Assembly (NCBI GenBank): GCA_001067655.1
Contig: JUNU01000057.1
Coordinates: 1-13,038 of the forward strand
Origin: Neisseria lactamica
GTDB taxonomy: Bacteria > Pseudomonadota > Gammaproteobacteria > Burkholderiales > Neisseriaceae
Direction: 5' to 3'
Length of the DNA: 13,038 nucleotides
Positions 7,512-13,038 of the stretch are shown here, one piece after another. How positions within the stretch are numbered: position 1 is the stretch's first letter; every line of letters starts with the position of its first letter. Under the pieces are notes generated by a model, which was not told the origin of the DNA, searched no databases, and worked only from the letters and a program-made list of their open reading frames with translations. A program made the translations under genes and the position numbers.

Positions 7512-7994
7512 TTATGCGGATTTGTTTTCTTTGATGTTGAAGGCCATTTGAACTTCAGCGCCTTTAGAACCTTTATCGGTTTGTTCCCAATATTGGTTTT
7601 TCACTTTGGCAGCTTGGAAGGAATAACGCATTTTCAGCGCATCGTTGTCTTGTACACCGATGAATTTCACGCCGGTTACCAAGACATCTTCCAAAGTAGT
7701 GCGCGAATATTCGATCTGTTCGCCACCGGCTTTGCATACGGAAATTTCTACTTTGCTCAAGTGTTGGCCGGTAGCACAGTTTTTCAGAATGGTCGGAGCG
7801 GCTTTGTCAATAGCGGCAACTACGGTCAAGTCATTGAAATTGACTTTACCGGCACCACCGCCACCACCGCTGGTCATCGAACCAGGTTGCTCGGCACCCC
7901 AATCAAAACTTTCGATGTTGGTCCAGTCTTTGTGGTTGGAATCTTTTGATTCGCCGTTAACACCTTCAACTTTCATGAACATATCAATAGCCAT
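7512..7994 (-). CDS. hcp: T6SS tube protein Hcp
   Basis: Hcp forms hexameric rings that stack into the inner tube expelled by sheath contraction; it also carries small effectors. Length is 160 residues, normal for the family. Seen: MAIDMFMKVEGVNGES start, DWGAEQPGSM (31-40), the glycine loop TSGGGGGAGKVNFNDL (41-56), then the beta-strand series with KVEISVCKAGG and a C-terminal EVQMAFNIKENKS. No effector extension is fused. ATG 7994 is preceded by AAGGAG with a 9-base spacer, one of the best ribosome sites in the operon, in keeping with Hcp being made in large amounts. The gene is flanked by hairpins on both sides (8047-8062 and 7455-7488). A small inverted repeat, CGCATA/TATGCG (7502-7518), spans the stop codon. 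Confidence 0.97.
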   Translation of the reverse strand: MAIDMFMKVEGVNGESKDSNHKDWTNIESFDWGAEQPGSMTSGGGGGAGKVNFNDLTVVAAIDKAAPTILKNCATGQHLSKVEISVCKAGGEQIEYSRTTLEDVLVTGVKFIGVQDNDALKMRYSFQAAKVKNQYWEQTDKGSKGAEVQMAFNIKENKSA

Positions 7995-8046
7995 GTTTTT
8001 ACTCTCCTTGTTAAAAGGTTAAAAAAAATTAAGGGATTTAACAACA

Positions 8047-8062
8047 GGGCATGAGCATGCCC
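8047..8062. repeat. Inverted repeat between tssC and hcp
   Basis: GGGCAT-GAGC-ATGCCC forms a short GC-rich stem 21 bases after the tssC stop. No T-run follows directly (the T8 run lies about 20 bases further on), so it is a poor intrinsic terminator. It may be an mRNA end-protection or processing structure that separates hcp from tssBC. Confidence 0.5.
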
Positions 8063-8083
8063 ACCTAAATAAACCAAACCCGA

Positions 8084-9583
8084 CTATTCCTGTTTAGCCG
8101 AAGGCAGTTTGGAAACCAAGCGCAATGAAACGGTAAGGCCTTCGAGTTGGTAGTGCGGGCGCAGGAAGAATTTGGAAGTGTAATATCCGGGATTGTCTTC
8201 AACTTCTTCCACAACCACTTCAGCAGCGGCCAACGGTTTACGGGCTTTTGTTTCTTGAGTGGAGTTAATCGGGTCTCCATCTACATAATTCATAATCCAT
8301 TCGTTTAACCAACGTTCCATGTCTTCACGCTCGCGGAACGAACCGACTTTGTCGCGTACGATACATTTCAGATAGTGCGCGAAACGACAGCACGCAAACA
8401 GGTAAGGCAGACGCGCAGACAAGCGGGCGTTGGCGGTAGCATCCGGATCATAATATTCAGACGGTTTATGCAGTGATTGAGCACCAATAAACGCGGCCAA
8501 GTCGGTATTTTTACGGTGAATCAACGGCATAAATCCCAATGCTGCCAATTCGGCCTCGCGGCGGTCACTGATGGCGATTTCAGTTGGACATTTCATATCC
8601 ACGCCGCCGTCATCTGTCGGGAATGTGTGGCAGGGAAGGTTTTCAACGATACCGCCGGATTCCACGCCACGGATTGAGGTACACCAACCATAATATTTGA
8701 ATGAACGGTTAATATTTACCGCCATTGCATAAGCCGCATTGGCCCATGTGTATTTGTTGTGATCCGCGCCTTCAGTTTCTTCTTCGAAGTCAAACTCATC
8801 GACAGGATTTGTCGTGGCACCGTAAGGCAGACGGGATAAGAAACGTGGCAGAGCCAAACCGATATAACGCGAATCTTCGGAATCACGCAGGCTGCGCCAT
8901 GGGGCATATTCGGCATTTTGGAAGATTTTGCTCAAATCACGAGGATTAGCCAACTCTTGCCAAGATTCCATCTGCATTAATTTGGGGGATGCGCCGGCGA
9001 TGAACGGACAGTGTGCGGCGGCGGCAATTTTTTCAAGACTATTAAGCATTTCCACATCGGGTGCAGAGTGATCAAAATAGTAGTCGCCAATCAAACAGCC
9101 GAAAGGCTCGCCACCAAACTGGCCGTATTCTTCTTCATAAATGCGTTTGAATAGGGGGCTTTGATCCCAAGCGGTACCTTTGAAGCGTTTTAAGTTGCGG
9201 GCAACTTCTTTTTTGGAGATGGGCAATACTTTGATTTTCAACAAAGTATCGGTTTCGGTATTGGTAACCAAATGATGCAGGCCGCGCCATTCGCCTTCCA
9301 GCTTTTGGAAATCTTCATGATGCAAAATCAAATTGATCTGTTCGGAAAGTTTTCTGTCGATCTCTGCAATAATCGCTTCGATGGTTTGATAAGTGTCGTC
9401 TGAAATAGTAATGGCGTTTTGCAAAGCTTGCTGTGCCAGTGTCGCTACGGCATTATTGACAGCACTTTTGGCTTCTTCAGTTTTGGGTTTGAATTCTTTT
9501 TGCAGCAGCTGTTCAAATTCATTTGCAGCAAACACACTTTTCGCGCCGCTGTCCCCTTGGATGTCTAATTGCTTTTCAGTCAT
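8084..9583 (-). CDS. tssC: T6SS contractile sheath large subunit TssC
   Basis: TssC (ImpC/VipB/HsiC, DUF877) co-assembles with TssB into the helical sheath whose contraction drives injection. Length is 499 residues, as expected. Seen: LEGEWRGLHHLV (95-106), FGCLIGDYYFDH (161-172), an AALGFMPLIHRKNTD segment and the C-terminal GYYTSKFFLRPHYQLEGL near 465-485, all family-typical. An acidic stretch DEFDFEEETEGAD is in the middle. ATG 9583 has only a weak ribosome site (GTGAG), and the gene follows tssB by 33 bases, so translation may depend on tssB. The N-terminal region (1-60) is the part that in some classes carries the ClpV-binding helix; in TagJ-class systems that contact is reported to be different. 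Confidence 0.97.
   Translation of the reverse strand: MTEKQLDIQGDSGAKSVFAANEFEQLLQKEFKPKTEEAKSAVNNAVATLAQQALQNAITISDDTYQTIEAIIAEIDRKLSEQINLILHHEDFQKLEGEWRGLHHLVTNTETDTLLKIKVLPISKKEVARNLKRFKGTAWDQSPLFKRIYEEEYGQFGGEPFGCLIGDYYFDHSAPDVEMLNSLEKIAAAAHCPFIAGASPKLMQMESWQELANPRDLSKIFQNAEYAPWRSLRDSEDSRYIGLALPRFLSRLPYGATTNPVDEFDFEEETEGADHNKYTWANAAYAMAVNINRSFKYYGWCTSIRGVESGGIVENLPCHTFPTDDGGVDMKCPTEIAISDRREAELAALGFMPLIHRKNTDLAAFIGAQSLHKPSEYYDPDATANARLSARLPYLFACCRFAHYLKCIVRDKVGSFREREDMERWLNEWIMNYVDGDPINSTQETKARKPLAAAEVVVEEVEDNPGYYTSKFFLRPHYQLEGLTVSLRLVSKLPSAKQE
9395..9404 (+). repeat. DNA uptake core GTCGTCTGAA inside tssC
   Basis: The 10-base core of the same DUS dialect (flanking bases GT instead of AG), antisense to tssC and encoding part of Ile60-Ser-Asp-Asp63. 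Confidence 0.65.
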
Positions 9584-9616
9584 GATTCACGCTCACTTTA
9601 TTGATTTCATCTGAAA

Positions 9617-10135
9617 TTACTGCTCGTCTTTGGTTGTTGCTTTAGGTGCAGCTGCAAGGCTTTTCAGCAGCTCGCTGTCTCCCAAGACTTTTCCGATTAA
9701 TTCTTCAGCACCGCTCTTACCATCCATATATGAAAGCAGATTGGCAAGTTCTGTACGCGCTTGCAGGAGTTCGTTTAAAGGACCTACTTTTTTGGCTATT
9801 GCTGCCGGAGAGAAATCATCCATGCTTTCCAATTCAAGCTCTACATTCAAGTTGCCTTCCCCGGTAAGCGTGTTTTTGACATTAAATGCCACACGCGGTT
9901 TGAGGGCTTTCATGCGTTCATCGAAATTATCTACGTCAATTTCCAAAAATTTACGTTCGGCCAATTCAGGTAGCGGCTCTACGGGTTTACCGACCAAATC
10001 TGCCATCACACCCATAACGAATGGAAGCTCAATTTTTTTCTCAGAACCGTAAAGTTCTACATCGTACTCAATCTGTACGCGAGGCGCCCGGTTGCGGGCA
10101 ATAAATTTTTGTCCGGATGATTTGTTTCGTGACAT
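9617..10135 (-). CDS. tssB: T6SS contractile sheath small subunit TssB
   Basis: TssB (ImpB/VipA/HsiB, DUF770) is the small sheath subunit, binding TssC and, in TagJ-class systems, TagJ. From ATG 10135 it is 172 residues. Seen: APRVQIEYDVELYG (17-30), KIELPFVMGVMADL (34-47), KFLEIDVDNFDERM (62-75), and DDFSPAAIAKKVGPLNELL (106-124) followed by ARTELANLLSYMDGK (126-140), all hallmark segments. The start is placed at ATG 10135 because AAAGG (10149-10145) lies 9 bases before it. A TTG at 10141 would leave only 3 bases to that site and add just Met-Asn. It lies 68 bases after tssA and 33 before tssC. Confidence 0.96.
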   Translation of the reverse strand: MSRNKSSGQKFIARNRAPRVQIEYDVELYGSEKKIELPFVMGVMADLVGKPVEPLPELAERKFLEIDVDNFDERMKALKPRVAFNVKNTLTGEGNLNVELELESMDDFSPAAIAKKVGPLNELLQARTELANLLSYMDGKSGAEELIGKVLGDSELLKSLAAAPKATTKDEQ

Positions 10136-10203
10136 ATTCAATGACCTTTAAATGATAAAAGTTGTTTATTTAAACGAACTTTAAATATTGCGGATAGACT
10201 AGC

Positions 10204-11271
10204 TTATTCGTTGGAAGTTCCCGTTTCTTCGTCCTGCTTCCCGATCAAAACTTCCAGATTGGCAATGCTTTCAGGACTGATATCTTTCATGATGTCGTAG
10301 AAGTTCATATTCATTTGCCGCTGTACCCTGCGGATAAATAACGGAGCAGGATGGCTGGGTTCCAGTGTTTCAAAGTAAATGCAGATTTTTTCCAAAGCCA
10401 AATCGACATCAGCCCGATTTTTGATATTCAGACGACGCCATGCATCCGCTTCTTGAAGGGTCGATTGCTCTTGAGCAACGGTTGAAACGGGCGTTTTAGC
10501 GGGTTGTTCTGTTTGTTCAGTCTGTTGCAGCTGCGGGGTACTTCCATCGTTGTAATTGATGGCTTTGTGGATCAGGGTGAGCGGTTTTTGAATCACTTCA
10601 AAATTGAGTGAGTGCTCGTCTTGCAGCTGGGTCGAGAAAGTGTTTTGAATATCTTTCAGATGGTCTAATGCCTGGATTAAGGCAATCAATTCCGGTTTGC
10701 CGGTATCGGCACTTACCCTGATATCGAGCATCAAACGTTCTTTGCCGCCCGGATAGCTTTGCGGGTCATTGCCTTGCAAGACGGAAACTGCTTCTTTAAC
10801 GGTAATAGGCTGTTGGGTCAGTCCGTTTACTAATAATTTGGCTGAAAATACTTCTTTGGCGATGCCGTCATGCGTAGTGAATGCACTTAGCGCATTGATT
10901 CGATAAAACGGGTCGGGTTCACCGTCTTCATCTTCGAGCTTGGGATATAGGGATTTCCAATACAAATCCACATTGGTTTTGATGGCTTCACAACCGGCGC
11001 AAAAGCCAACCAGACCATGTTTTGCAGTGAGCGCCTGTGTGTAATAGGACAAAACATGAAGGTCTTTCGATTCAGCCAGCAATTGATTGCACAGCTTCTC
11101 TACTGTTGCCCAATCAGGCTCTTCAGCAGGGATGATGGTGTCGCCATATTGCCTTTCCGGTTTCCCTTCGGCAGCGCTTTGAAGCTCTAAAAAGCGGCTG
11201 TCGTATTCAATATTTACCCCTTCAGGGGTGTCGGCGGAAATAGGTTCTGCCCACAAGGGAAATGTATTCAT
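10204..11271 (-). CDS. tssA: T6SS assembly protein TssA (ImpA N-terminal domain)
   Basis: TssA organises baseplate and sheath growth. The N-terminal ImpA domain is clear: PISADTPEGVNIEYD (10-24), YGDTIIPAEEPDW (42-54) and LLAESKDLHVL (64-74). A Gln/Thr-rich linker is at about 241-275. The C-terminal region reads KICIYFETLEPSHPAPLFI (295-313) and FYDIMKDISPESI (324-336), as in the short, H1-type TssA of about 345 residues; this one has 355. It therefore differs from long TssA forms with extended C-terminal domains. ATG 11271 begins 4 bases after the tagF stop, so the two are in one transcript, although the ribosome site is weak. A DUS core occurs at the linker/C-domain border. Confidence 0.93.
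   Translation of the reverse strand: MNTFPLWAEPISADTPEGVNIEYDSRFLELQSAAEGKPERQYGDTIIPAEEPDWATVEKLCNQLLAESKDLHVLSYYTQALTAKHGLVGFCAGCEAIKTNVDLYWKSLYPKLEDEDGEPDPFYRINALSAFTTHDGIAKEVFSAKLLVNGLTQQPITVKEAVSVLQGNDPQSYPGGKERLMLDIRVSADTGKPELIALIQALDHLKDIQNTFSTQLQDEHSLNFEVIQKPLTLIHKAINYNDGSTPQLQQTEQTEQPAKTPVSTVAQEQSTLQEADAWRRLNIKNRADVDLALEKICIYFETLEPSHPAPLFIRRVQRQMNMNFYDIMKDISPESIANLEVLIGKQDEETGTSNE
10437..10446 (-). repeat. DNA uptake core GTCGTCTGAA inside tssA
   Basis: The 10-base DUS core on the coding strand, encoding Arg-Leu-Asn near residues 280-282, preceded by GC instead of AG. Confidence 0.65.
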
Positions 11272-11275
11272 CTAT

Positions 11276-11827
11276 TTATAATCCAAATATTTTATTGAAC
11301 AGAGAGCAGGTGAGCTCTCCGTCTCTTTCTATATGGTAACCGCTTTCGTAGTCCAGCCAAAAGCTGCCAATGTTATCTGATTTAGATAAAAAATTAAGGA
11401 AAGGTTCGGGTAACGGATGGTCAGACTTATAAAGTGTACCTAAACAATTTGTTATAATACATTTACCATTTATTAATGTTTGGTTAAAAAAATCTATGTT
11501 TTGAGAGAAAAAATTAATAGATTTTAACTGTTCTGGAAGGGGGTAAGGTTTTTGGAATAGTACAAAAGGATATTGCCGACCTGTTTGGTCTGAACTGAGT
11601 GCCGTTAGCCCAATATAGGTAATGCTATCAGACAGTTTAATGCAAAACAGCCAAATCCGCGATACAGAAAGCGTCTTTCGGGTAAACGGAATGAGTTTGT
11701 CTTGGTTGTTGCAACGATCAAACCATCCATCCCAAAAGTTTTTATCATTAGACTGGAGATTTTCAGAAACAATAAAATCACGAGACTGATTTAGTTTTCC
11801 GAAAAAGTAGATTTTGCTTTGCTGCAT
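11276..11827 (-). CDS. tagF: T6SS post-translational regulator TagF (ImpM family)
   Basis: TagF (DUF2094) is known in P. aeruginosa and Agrobacterium as a repressor that holds back T6SS assembly through Fha, sometimes fused to the phosphatase PppA. Here it is a single 183-residue domain. Seen: IYFFGKLNQSRDFIV (6-20), matching the family start YGKLPxxGDFV; WDGWFDRC (32-39); IGLTALSSDQTGRQYPFVLF (72-91), matching the family block PSxDxxGRxFP; and a C-terminal SFWLDY (155-160). The start is ATG 11827. A TTG at 11836 would add three residues, and an in-frame ATG at 11842 is followed at once by TGA. No good ribosome site is visible. It is the first gene of the operon and reads as clearly more AT-rich than the genes after it. 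No PpkA, PppA or Fha gene is in view. Confidence 0.85.
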   Translation of the reverse strand: MQQSKIYFFGKLNQSRDFIVSENLQSNDKNFWDGWFDRCNNQDKLIPFTRKTLSVSRIWLFCIKLSDSITYIGLTALSSDQTGRQYPFVLFQKPYPLPEQLKSINFFSQNIDFFNQTLINGKCIITNCLGTLYKSDHPLPEPFLNFLSKSDNIGSFWLDYESGYHIERDGELTCSLFNKIFGL

Positions 11828-11891
11828 AAATAACAATCACATAATGTAAAATTAACAAATGATAAAGTTACTTAGGGTATCGATTATGCTT

Positions 11892-11919
11892 TGGCTATGA
11901 GTTATGTCCGCGATAGCCA
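11892..11919. repeat. Inverted repeat TGGCTAT-N14-ATAGCCA, possible operator
   Basis: TGGCTAT (11892-11898) and ATAGCCA (11913-11919) are exact reverse complements, 14 bases apart, centred about 78 bases upstream of the tagF ATG. This island is richer in G+C than its surroundings. It overlaps the candidate -35 of the operon, so a dimeric regulator could sit there. It could also be the end hairpin of a decayed insertion element. Confidence 0.35.
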
Positions 11920-11941
11920 CTGTATATATACTTTACCATAA
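11897..11941 (+). pseudogene. Possible 14-codon remnant of an IS200/IS605 TnpA start
   Basis: The frame MSYVRDSHCIYTLP then stop resembles the opening of Y1 transposases of the IS200/IS605 family, which typically read M-x-Y-x-x-x-S-H-x-V/I-Y-x-L-x-x-H. Removing one C at 11937-11938 would restore Leu-His and extend the frame to about 11992. The match is short and from memory of family patterns only, so it may be chance. The adjacent inverted repeat would fit an end hairpin of such an element. Confidence 0.2.
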
Positions 11942-12079
11942 TTTTGGTTTATGTATTAATATATTTTTTTCCTTATTAAAAGAATAACTAAAGTAATATT
12001 TGTATGATAAAGAAGTATTTTTGGAACATTTTTTATTATTTTAGTGTCTTACTTTACAATTTATTTGCAGTTTGTTGTT

Positions 12080-12088
12080 TGTTATAAT
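12080..12088 (+). promoter_or_regulatory. Extended -10 promoter for the Rhs gene
   Basis: TGTTATAAT is a perfect extended -10 (TGn plus TATAAT). There is no good -35 at 16-18 bases (TTATTT at 12061-12066 is the closest), which extended -10 promoters tolerate. Transcription would start near 12095, leaving a leader of about 120 bases before ATG 12216. Confidence 0.5.
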
Positions 12089-12215
12089 CTTCGCATTATG
12101 TCATGCTATTTTCAAAATATATTCAAAAGCGATTTTGATCCAAACTTGTAAATCTGTAAGCAACTTAGGTTTTCCATTTCAATATCAATAGAATCTCGAC
12201 GGAGGGAGTAAGCGC

Positions 12216-13038
12216 ATGGCCTCTTTCGGTAACACTTTCGGTGTTCTCATTCCTAAACCAGCCGCACCAGCCATGGTGTCTCAAGGCTCTGCCAATCCAC
12301 CTGAGCCGCTGACCAATGCAGCCGGACCGGTTGATGTGATAGAGATGGTTGCCGATGTCGCTTCCACTGCCCTTTCCATAGTTGCGCCTGATTCTGCTGC
12401 AGCCGATGCAGTTGATGCCATATCCGAACTGGTTTCCCTTGCGTCCATGATACCCGGTCAGCCGGGCCCCAAACCCCCTTCCCGTAAAATGGTCAGTGGT
12501 TTTAGTGGCGGTATGGGCATGGGTTTTGATGGTGGGATAGTTACCTCGGGTCATGGCCACTGTATTCCTTGTAAAGTCGCTGCTGCTATCGGTAACCCCG
12601 TGAACGCCGTACTCGGTATCAAAGTTCTATTTGACGATACTGAGACCGACTTTGCTTTCGATTCCCCGCTTCCCCTTGTTTGGCAGCGCAGCTACTATTC
12701 CGACCAAATAGGCAACGGCTGGTTGGGGCAAGGTTGGTCGCTGCCGTTCTCCATGCGTCTTGTCCGGACTGCCGACGGTTTCCTTTATATTGATGAGCAG
12801 GGCAGGGAAATTCCGTTGCCGGATATCAGAGACGAAGCGGACGAGCCTTATTCTGCGGCCGACGACGATGAAGACGATTTATATGAGGAAGAAGCTGCCC
12901 CAAGACCTGCTTCCGCCGAAGAAAATCCCTACGGTCTGGATGACGCCTATTTCGATCCTTACGAACAAATCTTCTTTTCTCAGATTTCAGACGACCTCTA
13001 CCAAATCACCTCCCCCGACGGCGGCGCACGGCTGCTGT
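12216..13038 (+). CDS. Rhs-family T6SS effector, N-terminal part, cut by the window edge
   Basis: Open from ATG 12216 to the window end (274 codons seen, no stop). GGAGGGAG (12201-12208) is a strong ribosome site 7 bases upstream. The N-terminus MASFGNTFGVLIPKPAAPAM is followed by an Ala/Val-rich, partly hydrophobic stretch (about 38-77), a Gly-rich linker SGFSGGMGMGFDGG (91-104), and HGHCIPC (113-119). The Rhs entry block starts at GNPVNAVLG (126-134) and continues with DFAFDSPLPLVWQRSYYS (145-162) and GWLGQGWSLPF, as in DUF6531/RHS proteins. Residues 206-251 form a very acidic insert. Rhs proteins build a YD-repeat cocoon enclosing a C-terminal toxin; that part and the immunity gene lie beyond the edge. 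No canonical PAAR domain is visible at the N-terminus. Opposite-strand position next to the T6SS operon supports an effector role. Confidence 0.9.
   Translation, partial: MASFGNTFGVLIPKPAAPAMVSQGSANPPEPLTNAAGPVDVIEMVADVASTALSIVAPDSAAADAVDAISELVSLASMIPGQPGPKPPSRKMVSGFSGGMGMGFDGGIVTSGHGHCIPCKVAAAIGNPVNAVLGIKVLFDDTETDFAFDSPLPLVWQRSYYSDQIGNGWLGQGWSLPFSMRLVRTADGFLYIDEQGREIPLPDIRDEADEPYSAADDDEDDLYEEEAAPRPASAEENPYGLDDAYFDPYEQIFFSQISDDLYQITSPDGGARLL
12986..12997 (-). repeat. DNA uptake sequence AGGTCGTCTGAA inside the Rhs gene
   Basis: An exact 12-base DUS, on the strand opposite to the gene. The sense strand reads TTCAGACGACCT and encodes Ser-Asp-Asp-Leu of ISDDLYQI. Confidence 0.85.

Larger units (their letters stand above)
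11828..12215. other. AT-rich divergent intergenic region between tagF and the Rhs gene
   Basis: About 390 bases with no convincing gene. It must carry the promoter of the leftward T6SS operon and of the rightward Rhs gene. For the operon the best I can see is -10 CATAAT (11888-11883) with -35 CGGACA (11910-11905), 16-base spacing, which is weak. That pair sits inside an inverted repeat (11892-11919). For the Rhs gene there is an extended -10 (12080-12088). The rest is poly-A/T-rich sequence and tiny open frames without ribosome sites. Confidence 0.6.

Noticed and set aside
12004..12087. A 27-codon plus-strand frame coding for a very hydrophobic peptide (MIKKYFWNIFYYF...)
   Set aside because: The region is T-rich, which gives Phe/Leu/Tyr by chance; there is no good ribosome site, and the stop falls within the candidate -10 of the Rhs gene.
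12165..12560. A 131-codon open frame on the minus strand opposite the Rhs gene start
   Set aside because: It is the antisense shadow of the Rhs N-terminus, has no recognisable domain and no convincing ribosome site, while the plus-strand frame has strong Rhs motifs and a GGAGGGAG site.
1..13038. CRISPR arrays, tRNA or rRNA genes, prophage genes, complete insertion sequences
   Set aside because: No regularly spaced repeats, cloverleaf-like sequences, rRNA segments, integrase or full transposase frames were seen on either strand.

Overview
The window holds most of a type VI secretion system (T6SS) gene cluster, plus the start of a divergent Rhs-family effector gene. The organism is most likely a commensal Neisseria of the mucosa/sicca/macacae type. 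The evidence is a DNA uptake sequence (DUS) in the dialect AGGTCGTCTGAA: three exact 12-mers (1459-1470, 6768-6779, 12986-12997), three copies of the 10-base core (2963-2972, 9395-9404, 10437-10446) and one degenerate copy near 7424. The meningococcal/gonococcal form (GCCGTCTGAA) was not seen. The species assignment is inference; the repeats are seen directly.

Layout. On the minus strand, read right to left, is one compact operon: tagF (11827-11276), tssA (11271-10204), tssB (10135-9617), tssC (9583-8084), hcp (7994-7512), tagJ/impE (7352-6537), tssE (6503-5991), tssF (5994-4018), tssG (4021-2981) and clpV/tssH (2891-240). At the left edge, still on the minus strand, are the first 32 codons of a lipoprotein gene (96-1), which could be tssJ. 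From tssA to clpV the order matches the Pseudomonas aeruginosa H1-T6SS (tssA-tssB-tssC-hcp-tagJ-tssE-tssF-tssG-clpV). On the plus strand, after an AT-rich intergenic region of about 390 bases (11828-12215), an Rhs gene starts at 12216 and runs off the right edge.

How the genes work together. TssB and TssC form the contractile sheath around a tube of Hcp. TssE, TssF and TssG are baseplate/wedge proteins. TssA is the cap or organiser of assembly. ClpV recycles the contracted sheath, probably helped by TagJ, and TagF is a post-translational brake. The membrane complex (TssJ, TssL, TssM), the baseplate adaptor TssK, the VgrG spike, PAAR tip proteins, and the toxin tip and immunity gene of the Rhs effector are not visible. 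They should lie to the left or right, or elsewhere in the genome.

Regulatory structure that can be read: a 15-bp stem-loop just after hcp, a probable attenuator that would set Hcp above the downstream baseplate genes; tight coupling of tssE-tssF-tssG by TTGA and ATGA stop/start overlaps, with tssF starting at TTG; and an extended -10 promoter (TGTTATAAT) in front of the Rhs gene, suggesting transcription independent of the operon.
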